From Lamellibrachia satsuma (taxonomy: Eukaryota > Annelida > Polychaeta > Sabellida > Siboglinidae), in contig BSQZ01000073.1 in NCBI GenBank assembly GCA_033239005.1, forward strand, positions 1,883,501 through 1,947,500: DNA of 64,000 bases, given 5' to 3'. How positions within the stretch are numbered: position 1 is the stretch's first letter; each line of letters begins with the position of its first letter. This document shows, piece after piece, positions 10,719-23,697 of the stretch. The notes under the pieces were generated by a model, which worked only from the letters and a program-made list of their open reading frames with translations, searched no databases and had not been told where the DNA came from. The translations under genes and the position numbers were made by a program.

Positions 10719-11345
10719 TTGCTCACTTGTGGCCCTACTCTTGAAGCTACTATGCAGCAGTCCATGGTTACGAGTGACACAGCTTCTGTAACTGAGAAAT
10801 CTGTTAATGTGGTATTCCACAATGGACACGGTCACAAAAGCGAGGATGCGGCCGAAATAGTTTCCATCGTGATCGACAGGTGGAAGGTGCAACCCGAACA
10901 GTTCCACTAGAGGGTGCCACCGTACAAGGCGAATACAAGATTGTGTCCAATAGGATGACGTGTAGAGCTTAGGTAATACATGCCACAAATGTTACAAGCC
11001 AATCATTTTTCTTTAGAATGTAGATCTACTGAAGTTATAACAAAAGCACATTTGGCGGTCACATCACAACCAATGAATGACTTGTGTGAGGAGACATACG
11101 CTGGGTTTGTGCCACGTAACATGCACCAACACAGTAAGACCGTATGTTTGTACTGTGCGCATGACAGCAACAAGTGTAACCATGGAAATCGACACAGGAG
11201 CCTCGGTTTCGTTGAATTCGGGGGAGTGGACCAGGGTAAAAAGGTTGTCTCTACAACTAACATTGAACACAACTAAAGCACCACTATTGCGCACCTACTC
11301 AGGCAGCACCACTGCTGTCAAAGTGGACAAGTACCCGATCCTCAA
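10719..11345 (+). pseudogene. Gypsy gag C-terminus, zinc knuckle and aspartic protease remnant
   Basis: TLEQLLTCGPTLEATMQQ resembles the gag C-terminal segment. CHKC is followed, after a frame shift, by ANHFSLECRS (about 11000-11031), the CX2CX4HX4C zinc knuckle of Gypsy nucleocapsids. Further on, VTMEIDTGASVSL (DTGA at 11191-11202) is the retropepsin active-site loop, followed by LLRTYSGS, equivalent to the family's LRTYTGE. It then runs directly into VKVDKYPILNINDLF (about 11320-11362), an RT motif (VDKYPLP..EDLF). The normal linker and RT N-terminus are therefore deleted. Non-functional. Confidence 0.7.
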
Positions 11346-11364
11346 CATAAACGATTTGTTCATA

Positions 11365-12770
11365 TAATATACAAGTTTACAAAACATATGTTTTCTAACT
11401 ATAGGCCTGTGTCACTTACTTTTACCAAACATTTTCGAAAATTCGAGAACAAATTTTGACTTCAGGTTAGACAATTTTATTGAACTTAATGAAATATTTA
11501 ATGAAAGTCAGTATGGTTTCAGAAAAAATAAATCAACTTCCATGGCTTTTTGGAGCAAATGCAATTTACTGCAATTTACAAGAACAAATCATCGATAGGC
11601 GTGTTTACAGACTTGAAAAAGCATTTGATACTGTAAAAAATAATCTACTGTTGAAAAAATGCAAATATGTGGTATACGTGGCAGTTACGCTGAAAAACGA
11701 TCAACATTTTTTGGTATTGATAATGTCAAGTCTAATCTTCTAAACATGCTATGTGAAGTACCACAAGGACGAATATTCTGGCCAAAACTATTTTTGATTT
11801 ATATAAATGACTTATGCAATGTTTCCGATTTAGTAAAAATTCATTTTATTTGCTGACGACACCAATATATTCTATTATGCTGATGACCCAAATAGGCTTA
11901 GCACAGAAGTCAATCAGGAACTGGTGAAATTACATAATTGGTTCACAGTGAACAAACTGTGCCTTATTGTTAACAACACTCGTTTCATGATATTTGGAAA
12001 AAAGAGAGAAATATACCTAGCATAAGTATAAACATTAATCAAGGGAACATAGAAAGAGTGTATTAAAAAAATTCCTGGGTGTAATCATCGATGATAAGCT
12101 ATCCTGGAAAGCACAAATTCAGTCGGTTAAATCCAAGTTAACAAAAACAACATCGATAATTTACAAATTCCGATGCTTATTATATGTCAAATCACGGTCC
12201 TTGTTATACCTTTCATTATGTATGCATTATATTAACTATTGTTCTGAGATTTTGGGCAACACGTATTGCTATAATGTATGACCCATATCTTGTTTACAAA
12301 AGGTTATGTGATTTGTATATGGAGCAACAGCTCAAGACCAACAACGTGTTTATTAACCTTAATGTTATGAAGTTTTATGATTACGTTGAGATTAATGTAC
12401 AAGGTGAAATACAATTTACTTCCGAAAAACATTCTGAAACTTTTTTCATTCGAGAGATGAATGTTGTCATGTTACAAGACAGAGAGATAAATTTTAACAA
12501 ATGTATGTTCGAACCACACTGAAGGCTATGTGTATGACTACAGTCAAACTGTCAAATAGTTTATATGCATGCCTAAGAAAGTTTCAAAATAATTCTATGT
12601 TCAAAAGAAGGTACAAATCATCTATTATTGAGAGATATACGGCAATAATACGGCAGTCAGAAGATTCTGTGTATGTTGCTGTAGCATTTTCTATTTTTAT
12701 TATTATTATCTTGGTTGATGTTGTATTGTTTATTAATATCATTATCTTGTAATACAATTAAACACCAGCA
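11365..12770 (+). mobile_element. CR1/Jockey-like LINE, 5'-truncated, nested in the Gypsy RT
   Basis: Starting in mid-RT, SNYRPVSLT (about 11394-11420), then NESQYGFRKNKSTSMA, DLEKAFDTV-like (LEKAFDTV), VPQGRIFWPKLFLIYINDL, the catalytic FADDTN (11849-11866), FLGVIIDDKLSW and SLLYLSLCMHYINYCSEILG follow the LINE order. The C-terminal VRTTLKAMC near 12505 leads to the end of the element. Single-base shifts break it in several places (for example 11855 and 12260). The upstream half of the LINE is missing, as is typical of 5' truncation. Both flanks are Gypsy RT, so this insertion is the younger event. Confidence 0.75.
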
Positions 12771-13015
12771 ATAATGTATATTTAACTTTAACGTTTGCCA
12801 CCTGGTGTCAACACAACCCCGGGTGTATTCCAGAGGATTATGGAGCAGTTGTTTCAAAATATCCCAATGACAGTAGTCTTCCTGGGTGATGTTCTATTGA
12901 CGGGAAGACGAGCACGATCGTCCAAATGGTGTCATCTCAACTCCATGAAGCAGGGCTTCCCCTGAAAAAGACTAAATGTGCTTTTTCGGGCAGAAGAAGT
13001 CGTGTCATTACCTGG
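12771..13015 (+). pseudogene. Gypsy RT remnant downstream of the nested LINE
   Basis: RLPPGVNTTPGVFQRIMEQL and VVFLGDVLLTG match the Gypsy RT motifs RLPFGV..APG.FQR.M and VVFLDDIL.TG. A frame change then gives LHEAGLPLKKTKCAFSG, matching L..AGL.LK..KC.F. The catalytic pair FLDD has become FLGD (Gly codon 12885-12887). About 50 residues that should lie between DLF (11362) and RLP are missing, which I infer was lost around the LINE insertion. No RNase H or integrase follows. Confidence 0.72.
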
Positions 13016-13019
13016 GACA

Positions 13020-13520
13020 TGTGTGTGTGTGCGTATGTGCGTGCGTGCGTGCGTGCGTGCGTGTGTACAATACAAATGGTACAAGTTAATACCAAAATAG
13101 TACACACAAAAAAAGAGTCAGTGACTCCTGTTAAGATAAATATGTCGCTGTCATAGGAGCCACTCATTTATGTCAAATTATCTTTGGCCTCTTTGTTTTT
13201 TTGTACAGGGTGTGTTTCTTTATAATTACGGCTATACATAAAATGTGCCTAGCAATATGAGTGTCTGAAATACATATGTGAATAAGTTAATGCATAGTAA
13301 TAATATACCCAAAAGGCATGCATTGTTTTATATGTGTAATACTAGAGTACATATGGTATGTATCGATCCATTTAATATGTATACGTGATTAGTTATAGTG
13401 ATTTTGCTGACATGTGTAGCAATTTTATACTGTACATGTGTCTTTATATTTTTGTAAGAGGTACTATATTAAATAGCACGCATAACCTCATAAATTGTGA
13501 GTGAACATCTTTTCTACAAC
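13020..13520. other. Unrecognised AT-rich sequence
   Basis: Begins with a short TGTG/TGCG tract (13020-13065). The rest is AT-rich unique sequence with no convincing exon or element. Confidence 0.5.
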
Positions 13521-13521
13521 T

Positions 13522-14635
13522 AAGGTACTGCAGGAAGGCAGTGAAGGTACTGCAGGAAGGCAGTGAAGGTACTGCAGGAAGGCAGTGAAGGTACTGCAGG
13601 AAGGCAGTGAAGGTACTGCAGGAAGGCAGTGAAGGTACTGCAGGAAAGCAGTGAAGGTACTGCAGGAAGGCAGTCACGGTACTGCAGGAAGGCAGTCACG
13701 GTACTGTAGGAAGGCAGTGAAGGTACTGCAGTAAGGCAGTGAAGGTACTGGAGGAAGGCAGTGAAGGTACTGCAGGAAGGCAGTGAAGGTACTGCATGAA
13801 GGCAGTGAAGGTACTGCAGGAAGGCAGTGAAGGTACTGCAGGAAGGCAGTGAATGTACTGCAGGAAGGCAGTGAAGGTACTGCAGGAAGGCAGTGAAGGT
13901 ACTGCAGGAAGGCAGTGAAGGTACTGCAGGAAGGCAGTGAAGGTACTGCAGGAAAGCAGTGAAGGTACTGCAGGAAGACAGTGAAGGTACTGCAGGAAGA
14001 CAGTGGCAGGAAGGCAGTGAAGGTACTGCGGAAGGCAGTGAAGGTACTGCAGGAAGGCAGTGAAGGTACTGCAGGAAGGCAGTGAAGGTACTGCAGGAAG
14101 GCAGTGAAGGTACTGCAGGAAGGCAGTGAAGGTACTGCAGGAAGGCAGTGAAGGTACTGCAGGAAGGCAGTGAAGGTACTGCAGGAAGGCAGTGAAGGTA
14201 CTGCAGGAAGGCAGTGAAGGTACTGCATGAAGGCAGTGAAGGTACTGCAGGAAGGCAGTGAAGGTACTGCGGGAAGGCAGTGAAGGTACTGCAGGAAGGC
14301 AGTGAAGGTACTGCAGGAAGGCAGTGAAGGTACTGCAGGAAGGCAGTGAAGGTACTGCAGAAAGGCAGTCACGGTACTGCAGGAAGGCAGTGAAGGTACT
14401 GCAGGAAGGCAGTGAAGGTACTGCAGAAAGGCAGTCACGGTACTGCAGGAAGGCAGTGAAGGTACTGCAGTAAGGCAGTGAAGGTACTGCAGGAAGGCAG
14501 TGAAGGTACTGCAGGAAGGCAGTGAAGGTACTGCAGTAAGGCAGTGAAGGTACTGCAGTAAGGCAGTGAAGGTACTGCAGGAAGGCAGTGAAGATACTGC
14601 AGGAAGGCAGTGAACGTACTGCAATAAGGCAATGA
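13522..14635. repeat. 22-bp minisatellite, about 50 copies
   Basis: The unit starts gaaggtactgcaggaaggca and ends gt. Variant copies (gtcacg, agtaagg, a shortened stretch near 14000) are scattered. The long minus-strand open frame here is a by-product of the repeat. Confidence 0.94.
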
Positions 14636-14639
14636 AGAA

Positions 14640-15880
14640 AAAGACGAACGCATCAAACACCTTAAATCCCGAATCGACAATATACAAGGATGGACGACGT
14701 CATCGTATCAAATCTCGACACCAAACGTAAGCTCGAGCCACATCCAACAGCACAATTGTAGAAATCGACGCTGACGCACCACACGAAGAAACATCCACAC
14801 AAAGTGTTGAAATTTCTGAAGATGAACCACATCAGCCTCGACCGTAACGACACATCAGCCAGCCAGACGCTCGATCGATCGACAGCAACAAAAAGACAGC
14901 AACCAACCGTACGCCCCCACGCATCATCATCACCCACAACAACCAACCGTACGCCCCCACGCATCATCATCACCCACAACAACCAACCGTACGCCCCCAC
15001 GCATTATCATCACCCACAACAACCAACCGTACGCCCCCACGCATCATCATCACCCACATAACCAACCGTACGCCCCCACGCATCATCATCACCCACAGCA
15101 ACCAACCGTACGCTCCCACGCATCATCATCACCCACAGCAACCAACCGTACGCCCCCACGCATCATCATCACCCACATAACCAACCGTACGCCTCCACGC
15201 ATCATCATCACCTATAGCAACCAACCGTACGCTCCCACGCATCATCATCACCCACAGCAACCAACCGTACGCCCCACGCATCATCATCACCCACATAACC
15301 AACCGTACGCCCCCACGCATCATCATCACCCACAGCAACCAACCGTACGCCCCCACGCATCATCATCACCCACAGCAACCAACCGTACGCCCCCACGCAT
15401 CATCATCACCCACATAACCAACCGTACGCCTCCACGCATCATCATCACCTATAGCAACCAACCGTACGCTCCCACGCATCATCATCACCCACAGCAACCA
15501 ACCGTACGCCCCCACGCATCATCATCACCCACATAACCAACCGTACGCCCCCACGCATCATCATCACCCACAGCAACCAACCGTACGCCCCCACGCATCA
15601 TCATCACCCACAGCAACCAACCGTACGCCCCCACGCATCATCATCACCCACATAACCAACCGTACGCCCCCACGCATCATCATCACCCACAGCAACCAAC
15701 CGTACGCCCCCACGCATCATCATCACCCACAGCAACCAACAGTACGGCCCCACGCATCATCATCCGCTTCACCAACAGAAAAGCAAAAACGAATCTTTTG
15801 AAGATGGGGAAACAACTTCGTGGTACGAACGTGTGCGTAAACAAACACGTGACCAGGTGCTTTCGGTAAAGTAGACTGGC
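14640..15880 (+). other. 40-bp minisatellite with possible decayed coding flanks
   Basis: The array (about 14900-15755, 21 copies) has a unit starting caaccaaccgtacgccccca. The flanks look compositionally coding: on the left IVEIDADAPHEETSTQSVEI and SEDEPHQPRP (about 14757-14844), and on the right KNESFEDGETTSWYERVRKQ then TRDQVLSVK and a stop (about 15787-15871). They are in different frames, the unit is not a multiple of 3, and I recognise no family. The array is certain. The coding reading is speculative. Confidence 0.5.
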
Positions 15881-17905
15881 AAATTACTGCACGAAAAGCC
15901 TCCCGCTGCGTTTGTAAATGTAAATTTTTTACTGTAAAATCGGTGATGTTATTGCACACGAGGCCCTTCTAGGCACATGTTATTTCTCTGTTATTCAGTG
16001 TTTTCATATTTCCTCGCGCATACATTCACCGCCAACGACAAATACAAACGAAAGTTGAACAGAATATGATGTTTCCCGCTTTCTGGAGCACCTTCCCGCT
16101 TTCTAGAGTACCTTCCCGCTTTTCCTTAAATATAGATCGACGTCCACCTATGCGTGTCGTATGAAACTACACTTATCTATTTTCTAGCAGAATCCACATT
16201 CGTTGTGGGGGTGCTTTTGTAGCAGTCCGTTAACCTGTAAAGTCCATCTCTGAAAAAATTGCCTTAATAACGTGTAATCGTGCATATCAGTACTGCGCGA
16301 TGACGGCAGGACACAATGCTATGGTTGGCTTAAAGACTGGTCGCAAGGTGGCGCACAAGTTCGTCGAGTTGGCGAATAATCCGGTGACTGAAACTTAATA
16401 CTTAATACACAACTAATCTAGCCGCTTATTTAATCATTTCAACGACCACAGTAAGTGCAGAGTGCTCAATGTTATCACGTATTATGGTCACGTGTTATGG
16501 TCACGTGCTCCGATAACTGCATCCAATTAGTGCACTGCCCATATTCAACATCGATGACCATCATGAGTAAACAAAGGCTGGGTCAGTCAGCTCTTCCGCT
16601 CACTATTTATCGGATAATTTATTGAATAAAATACGAGGTAGAAATAGGTTTTCAGATTGAAAATTTCAGATAATTGGGGGCATTTTAATGATAAAAAAAG
16701 CCACAACAAGCTCCGTATCAGTTGACCAATGAACTTCGTTGTATTTCCTTTAAAACGTAACTTTAATATGTGTAGTCTTTACTAATCAATACAAGTTTGT
16801 TTTAATATTCAAGCGGTTGAAATAAAGTTTCATTATTGCTAAATGTGTTCAGTAAAGTATGGTCTAATACCTTTTGGAAATATTTGCAGATCATTAAACG
16901 TTGCTTCAAGTCATTGAAGTATATGTTTGTGCCACAACATGGCATAATGCACCGGTGACAATACCATGTTGAACTAACACAGTTCCTGGAAAAGCCCAAG
17001 AACTCGGAGCAGGGCTAATTATTAACTCAATATTGTTATATGCACAGTCATTCTTTATTCTCAAGCTGCGAGTATAGATGATACGTCCACATTTCTTCGA
17101 ATCATGCCCGTCACGTGACCTGAACTTGCCCATGTCAACAAACGTACCTTTGCTTCCTTGATATCACGTGCACTAAAGTGGTCCGGAATCAGTACACGAC
17201 ATGATCTATTTGAGACACTGGTTTTGAGCGGGAATGAAAATGGGCGTCACATTAATTGTAAGGCTTAAGGTTGCTGGCTAACCCGCAGTCAAGTTATCTG
17301 TGCATCACTGTTCGGACAACATTTAAATCAACACAAAAGTTATATTGTTGATTGAAACTACGTCCATAACGCTAACAATAAAACCAACTGAATACATTTA
17401 TTGGTAAAAGAACGTTAATAAGAACCGAAATCATTACAAGTGGCGCCTCTCGGGGAAAAGCGGGATAACTGTTTGTTCAGAGTCTGATTTCAAAATAAAA
17501 AAACCTAAATTTCTGTACGGCATTTCAATATTCTGTGTGTGTAGAGATAAATGATAAATTAACATTTTGACGAACTTTTACTGAAATACCATTACTCATT
17601 GTGGTCAACAATATGGGGTTTGATAACAATTTTGCTATTTTTGCTGCTGACGTAACTGTTACCAGGCCTTCGTTAGATATTTCAAAGAAATGCACGGTGG
17701 CTTCACGATTGTAACGTTATTTTTTTGGTCTAATATGTTGTTTTGTTGAATGTTCCGTTACTTTGCAACATAACAATCAGACGATAACTGCGTCAGTGTA
17801 GGGGATATATTTGAAGGACATTTCCATTGAAGCTGTACAAAGCACAGCTAATCACTTGTCTGTCTCGACCATGTCCGGTACCAGTGGAAGCCGTATAGTG
17901 TAGAC
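15880..17905. other. Unique sequence, no gene recognised
   Basis: About 2 kb of AT-rich DNA with scattered short open frames. I checked both strands for splice-bounded exons and known protein motifs and saw none. A short direct repeat (ttcccgctttct) occurs twice near 16072-16100. Confidence 0.5.
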
Positions 17906-17911
17906 ATCTCT

Positions 17912-18226
17912 GTGTCCGGGGGCCTCACGTCATCATCTCTGTGTCCGGGGGCCTCACGTCGTCATCGCTGCGCCCGGTGGCCTCACGTCGTCATCGCTGC
18001 GCCCGGTGGCCTCACGTCATCATCTCTGTGTCCGGGGGCCTCACGTCATCATCTCTGTGCCCGGTGGCCTCACGTCATCATCTCTGTGTCCGGGGGCCTC
18101 ACGTCATCATCTCTGTGCCCGGGGGCCTCGCGTCGTCATCTCTGCGTCCGGGGGCCTCACGTCGTCATCTCTGTGTCCGGGGGCCTCACGTCATCATATC
18201 TGTGCCCGGGGGCCTCACGTCGTCAT
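17912..18226. repeat. 29-bp minisatellite, about 11 copies
   Basis: The unit starts ggcctcacgtcatcatctct and ends gtgtccggg, with variants cgtcg, gctgcgcccggt and ctgtgcccg. Confidence 0.92.
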
Positions 18227-18559
18227 TTAGCGGAGTTAGTCGATCACCGCGAGCGTTCATTTTCAAACACGTGACTGTCACTGCGACAACGACGAAAGAC
18301 ATAATTTTCACAGTCCTTAATATAATTGGACTTAGATTGTGTTTTCACAACATGAGAGGTTTAACACCACACTTCCCACAGGTATGTCTTCTCATGCTCT
18401 GGCTGAAACATTTAAGGCCGGTTACACAAGCGATGTTTGCCCAAATTTGTCAACTCCAGCAATGGCGGCGGTGATGTTTTCGACGAGAAAAATGAACCAG
18501 GTGATTGAGTTACATCATGCATGAGAATTGAACACACTGAACATGCATCCTTCGTCGTA

Positions 18560-18960
18560 TCGTAAAGAATGTGGTTTAACAACACCCGAGACAAGGATGT
18601 TAAGAGGAGATCAAATTGAAGTTATTAAGATATTGAATGGGTGTGAATATATTGATTGAAATATTTTGTCTCACTAAAGAAATATATTAAATCCAGAGGA
18701 CAAGAGGTGTCATTAGTGAAGGATCAGTGTAAATTAGATATCAAAAAGTACTCATTCTCACAGAGGACAATAAATTAATGGAACAGATTATATACAGATT
18801 GTGTAACTGCTAGCAGCTTGACAAATACCTCTGGAGGGCGGGTTACACATAGATGAAACATTTTTTGATTCTCAATAAGCCAATGGCTTCCTTGTCCACT
18901 TGCCAACAAGGCCTTTGTCTTGGATGGCAATCTTGTTAAATCGTGTTAAATATTGTATCA
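18560..18960 (+). mobile_element. LINE 3' fragment (family A, copy 1)
   Basis: TTPETRMLRGDQIEVIKILN followed by G.EYID corresponds to the RT C-terminus common in invertebrate LINEs (ETRRLRGDLIEVFKILNG). Further on, in shifted frames, come YSFSQRTIN-like, W, DCVTAS-like and SSL pieces (about 18740-18830). The tail ATGGCTTCCTTGTCCACTTG and ATGGCAATCTTGTTAAATC is shared with the copy at 46.4 kb. Multiple stops show it is dead. Confidence 0.65.
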
Positions 18961-18974
18961 CGACTAAATAGAGT

Positions 18975-20145
18975 CAGTATCTATGTCGCTGTGTCGAGAC
19001 ATGTCGTTTGTGTAAGGCAGTCTGTATGTCGCTGTGTCGAGACATGTCGCTTGTGTAAGGCAGTCTGTATGTCGGTGTGTCGAGACATGTCACTTGTGTA
19101 AGGCAGTCTCTATGTCGCTGTGTCGAGACATGTCGCTTGTGTAAGGCAGTCTCTATGTCGCTGTGTCGAGACATGTCACTTGTGTAAGGCAGTCTGTATG
19201 TCGCTGTGTCGAGACATGTCGCTTGTGTAAGGCAGTCTGTATGTCGCTGTGTCGAGACATGTCGCTTGTGTAAGGCAGTCTGTATGTCGCTGTGTCGAGA
19301 CATGTCGCTTGTGTAAGGCAGTCTCTATGTCGCTGTGTCGAGACATGTCACTTGTGTAAGGCAGTCTGTATGTCGCTGTGTCGAGACATGTCGCTTGTGT
19401 AACGCAGTCTGTATGTCGCTGTGTCGAGACATGTCACTTGTGTAAGGCAGTCTGTATGTCACTGTGTCGAGACATGTCACTTGTGTAAGGCAGTCTCTAT
19501 GTCGCTGTGTCGAGACATTTCACTTGTGTAAGGCAGTCTCTATGTCGCTGTGTTGAGACATGTCGCTTGTGTAAGGCAGTATGTATGTCGCTGTGTCGAG
19601 ACATGTCGCTTGTGTAAGGCAGTCTGTATGTCGCTGTGTCGAGACATGTCGCTTGTGTAACGCAGTCTGTATGTCGCTGTGTCGAGACATATCACTTGTG
19701 TAAGGCAGTCTGTATGTCACTGTGTCGAGACATGTCGCTTATGTAAGGCAGTCTCTAGTCACTGTGTTGAGACATGTCACTTGTGTAAGGCAGTCTCTAT
19801 GTCGCTGTGTCGAGACATGTCACTTGTGTAAAGCAGTCTCTATGTCGCTGTGTCGAGACATGTCACTTGTGTAAGGCAGTCTCTATGTTGCTGTGTCGAG
19901 ATGTCACTTGTGTAAGGCAGTCTCTGTGTTGCTGTGTCGAGACATGTCACTTGTGCAAGGCAGTCCCTATGTCGCTGTGTCGAGACATGTCACTTGTGTA
20001 AGGCAGAGTGTATGTCGCTGTGTCGAGACATGTCACTTGTGTAAGGCAGTCTGTATGTCGCTGTGTCGAGACATGTCACTTGTGTAAGGCAGTCTGTATG
20101 TCGGTGTGTTGAGACATGTCACTTGTGTAAGGCAGTCTCTATGCT
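18975..20145. repeat. 43-bp minisatellite, about 27 copies
   Basis: The unit starts tgtcgctgtgtcgagacatg and ends with gtaaggcagtctgta. Two common alternates (gtcgctt/gtcactt and ctgta/ctcta) mix along the array. Confidence 0.94.
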
Positions 20146-20149
20146 GCTT

Positions 20150-20560
20150 CAAATAATAATTGTTTCATTCAGATATACATTAATCCGTTTATTTATTTGC
20201 CAGATGACACACTGGTAGATTATTGCAGAATTAAACAAGTTTTATTCTTCGTACACCCATAAAATCTTATGCCGTCCAAAAATCCGTAAAAGCTTAAGAG
20301 CTGTTATACCACGCATTCAGGCATTGTGACAATTGGCTTTGCATTTCAGTAGAGTACGCTTAAACGAATCACTTCGAGTCAGAACTGTTGCTTTTCTTAA
20401 GAGGCTGATTCACTTAAACCGTGTATTTTAATACAGCGGGAATAGGAAAGTATTCCTACCCAGCCATTATATTGCATTCTACTAAGCGATTGACTATGTC
20501 ATCAGTGGTTCTGTTAAATGGACTCCACATTATTAAATTCGCCTTGTTCACGTGAAGTGC
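20150..20560. other. Unique AT-rich sequence
   Basis: No gene, splice-bounded exon or element recognised. Confidence 0.5.
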
Positions 20561-20562
20561 CG

Positions 20563-21066
20563 TATCATAGGAGGTGGTAAACCGACGTAATACGTATCAT
20601 AGGAGGTGGTAAACCGACGTAACACGTATCATAGGAGCTGGTAAACCGACGTAATACGTATCATAGGAGCTGGTAAACCGACGAAACACGTATCATAGGA
20701 GCTGGTAAACCGACGTAACACGTATCATAGGAGCTGGTAAACCGACGTAACACGCATCATAGGAGCTGGTAAACCGACGTAACACGTATCACAGGAGCTG
20801 GTAAACCGACGTAACACGTATCATAGGAGGTGGTAAACCGACGTAACACGTATCATAGGAGCTGGTAAACCGACGTAACACGTATCATAGGAGCTGGTAA
20901 ACCGACGTAACACGTATCATAGGAGCCGGTAAACCGACGTAACACGTATCATAGGAGCTGGTAAACCGACGTAACACGTATCATAGGAGCTGGTAAACCG
21001 ACGTAACACGTATCATAGAGCTGGTAAACCAACATAACATGTATCATAGGAGCTGGTAAACCGACG
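20563..21066. repeat. 32-bp minisatellite, about 16 copies
   Basis: The unit starts cgtatcataggagctggtaa and ends accgacgtaaca. Confidence 0.93.
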
Positions 21067-21357
21067 AGCACCAGCCATAAGAACACCAGTCATAAAATAC
21101 CGTTTATCCACAAAACGGGTTAACTGCCACAATCACATACACTGAGTTTAAATGTAGTTTTGCGCTGCCAGCAAGTTCCAGTGGTTTGTCCTGCCACCAA
21201 GTGGTGGAAGAGGTAAAATAGTGTTGTGAAAAAACGCATTATATGCTCTGCTATCGACATATGAAATAACGTTATTGTGTACCTTGGTAGCCTACGGTTT
21301 TAGCGTGACCACAAGTAATTCTAAGGGCGTGGCTATTTCTCATAGTACCTGATATAG

Positions 21358-21790
21358 ATTCTAGTCCGGTTGCCAGGTATACAAAATAGAGCTCAACCTG
21401 GCAGTAGGGGACATACAGAGTTGTTTGTGGTTTCTGGCACTTTAGGGTGTACTGATCCAAAAACTGCATGATGCCACTTTGGCATCATTGAGCAATTTTT
21501 TACACCAATTTAAAAATAGCCTCTCTCATCGGCTGGGCTATAACAATTGTCATATAGGTCAAAATGAACGCCGTTGCCACTGAGTATTGCATTTGCGAAG
21601 CACAACACCTGAATTTGACGTTTTGTGAATAGCATCTGCTATTTTTATCATTATTGTTAATTAGGGATAAACGTTTCTTCTACTTCGATACGATACTTAT
21701 TTACCGCATATTTCTGCCAAGTAACTAATCTTGCATCGTTAAAGAACCTTCGCTTTGCTAGTCCATCTTGATATAATGATCATAGAAAGC
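21358..21790 (-). repeat. Dispersed repeat X, minus-strand copy
   Basis: Read on the minus strand it is a diverged copy of 24744-25066. Shared stretches include caatgatgccaaagt, gcagtttttggatcagt, aggttgagctctatt and ccggactag, plus a coding-like part with DGLAKRRFFNDARL and QKYAVNKYRIEV. The copies differ by substitutions and small gaps. The family is not one I can name. The homology ends sharply at ccggactag. Confidence 0.65.
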
Positions 21791-22255
21791 ATCTGTCCCA
21801 CTCTCCTAAACGTTTAATATCATCACCCACTAAAGCAGTAATAAGGATGTATTGTTTAACATAATGAATGGGCAGGTCGCAGATGAAAAGGTTAATGTCC
21901 ACAATGCAGTGGCCATTGGAAATAATATGGCAGCAGAATTCAAGAGGTTTGTCTATCCGTGCCAAGGTAGTCACAATGGAGACCATAACTAAGGTATTAA
22001 ACATGACAAAATAGGGGAGATATCTGTTTATGACATGCAACACTTTTACGGAAGATTACTTGCGACATGACAGAGATGTCACCTGGAACTGTACTTTAAG
22101 TTCGGGTCACTTCCACCGGCCTCTTTGGTGATTGGTCTCAGGAGAAGCACAAAGTCTCAACTCCTGTACAAACTTTCTGTGTGGAACGAGAATATTAATA
22201 GATATGAAGTGGAGTGTATCAAAACACATGAACGTCTCAGCAGACTAGGAACGGC
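21790..22255. other. Unique sequence
   Basis: An 87-codon minus-strand open frame (21780-22043) ends just before the repeat X homology. It has no recognisable motif and no support beyond length. Confidence 0.4.
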
Positions 22256-22256
22256 A

Positions 22257-23445
22257 ATCTGTCCCACACCCAAGCTCACTCTGTCCCACACCCAAGCTCA
22301 CTTTGTCCCGCACCCAAGCTCAATCTGTCCCACACCCACGCTCATTCTGTCCCACACTCAAGTTCAATCTGTCCGACACCCAAGCTCACTTTGTCCGACA
22401 CCCAAGCTCAATCTGTCCCGCACCCACGCTCACTTTGTCCCGCACCAAGTTCAATCTGTCCCACACCCAAGCTGACTTTGTCCCGCACCCAAGTTCAATA
22501 TGTCCCACACACAAGCTCACTTTGTCCCGCACCAAATTCAATCTGTCCCACACCTAAGCTCACTTTGTCCCGCACCCAAGTTCAATCTGTCCCACACCCA
22601 AGTTCACTTATTCCCGCACCAAGTTCAATCTGTCCCACACCCAAGCTCACTTTGTCCCGCACCCAAGTTCAATCTGTCCCACACCCAAGCTCACTTTGTC
22701 CCGCACCCATGTTCAATCTGTCCCACCCCCAAGCTCACTTTGTCCCGCACCAAGTTCAATCTGTCCCACACCCAAGCTCACTTTGTCCCGCACCCAAATT
22801 CAATCTGTCCCACACCGAAGCTCACTTTGTCCCGCACCCAAGCTCAATCTGTCCCACACCCACGCTCACTCTGTTCCACACCCAAGTTCAATCTGTCCCA
22901 CACCCAAGCTCACTCTGTCCCACACCTAAGATCAATCTGTCCCACACCCAAGCTCACTTTGTCCCGCACCCAAGCTCAATCTGTCCAGCACTCAAGCTCA
23001 ATCTGTCCCACACACAAGCTCAATATGTCCCACACCCAAGCTCAATCTGTCCCACACCCAAGCTCAATCTGTCCCACACTCAAACTCAATCTGTCCCACA
23101 CACAAGCTCAATCTGTCCCACACCCAAGCTCAATCTGTCCCACACACAAGCTCAATCTGTCCCACACACAAGCTCAATATGTCCCACACCCAAGCTCAAT
23201 CTGTCCCACACCCAAGCTCAATCTGTCCCACACTCAAGCTCAATCTGTCCCACACACAAGCTCAATCTGTCCCACACCCAAGCTCAATCTGTCCCACACA
23301 CAAGCTCAATCTGTCCCACACTCAAGCTCACTCTGTCCCACACCCAAGCTCAATCTGTCCCACACTCAAGCTCAATCTGTCCCACACTCAAGCTCAATCT
23401 GTCCCACACTCAGGCTCAATCTGTCCCACACTCAGGCTCACTCTA
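22257..23445. repeat. 22-bp minisatellite, about 54 copies, in two zones
   Basis: The unit starts tcaatctgtcccacacccaa and ends gc. In the left half two unit types (TCAATCTGTCCCACACC and TCACTTTGTCCCGCACC) alternate. The right half from about 22985 is almost all of the first type. Confidence 0.94.
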
Positions 23446-23697
23446 GAGATGAGTCTACCTGCCAGGGACTCAATCATGAAGAATGCCCACAACAAGAAAG
23501 AGCTCACTGATGTGTCACGCACGGAAAACGACCGTATATGCATATGGCGGGGAAGAGAACTGTGTGTACAAACATGAAGAAGCTGTTTGTGTAATTCGAC
23601 AGACGTCCATTTGTGACCCGGGTCAATATCCACTAAGTCGATCAACTGTTTAAGACTTTCATCCAAATCATTTGGAGGATTGTTTTACGTTCTGGCA

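Noticed and set aside
13674..14687. 337-codon minus-strand frame
   Set aside because: A 22-codon period equals three 22-bp units. It is the minisatellite itself.
16290..16398. Short frame MTAGHNAMVGLKTGRKVAHK resembling ribosomal protein eL36 start
   Set aside because: Only a loose GLK.G.KV match over about 15 residues. The rest diverges and no second exon follows.
22391..23510. Frames of 351 and 336 codons rich in SVPHPSS
   Set aside because: Translation of the 22-bp array in two frames at once. No flanking domain.
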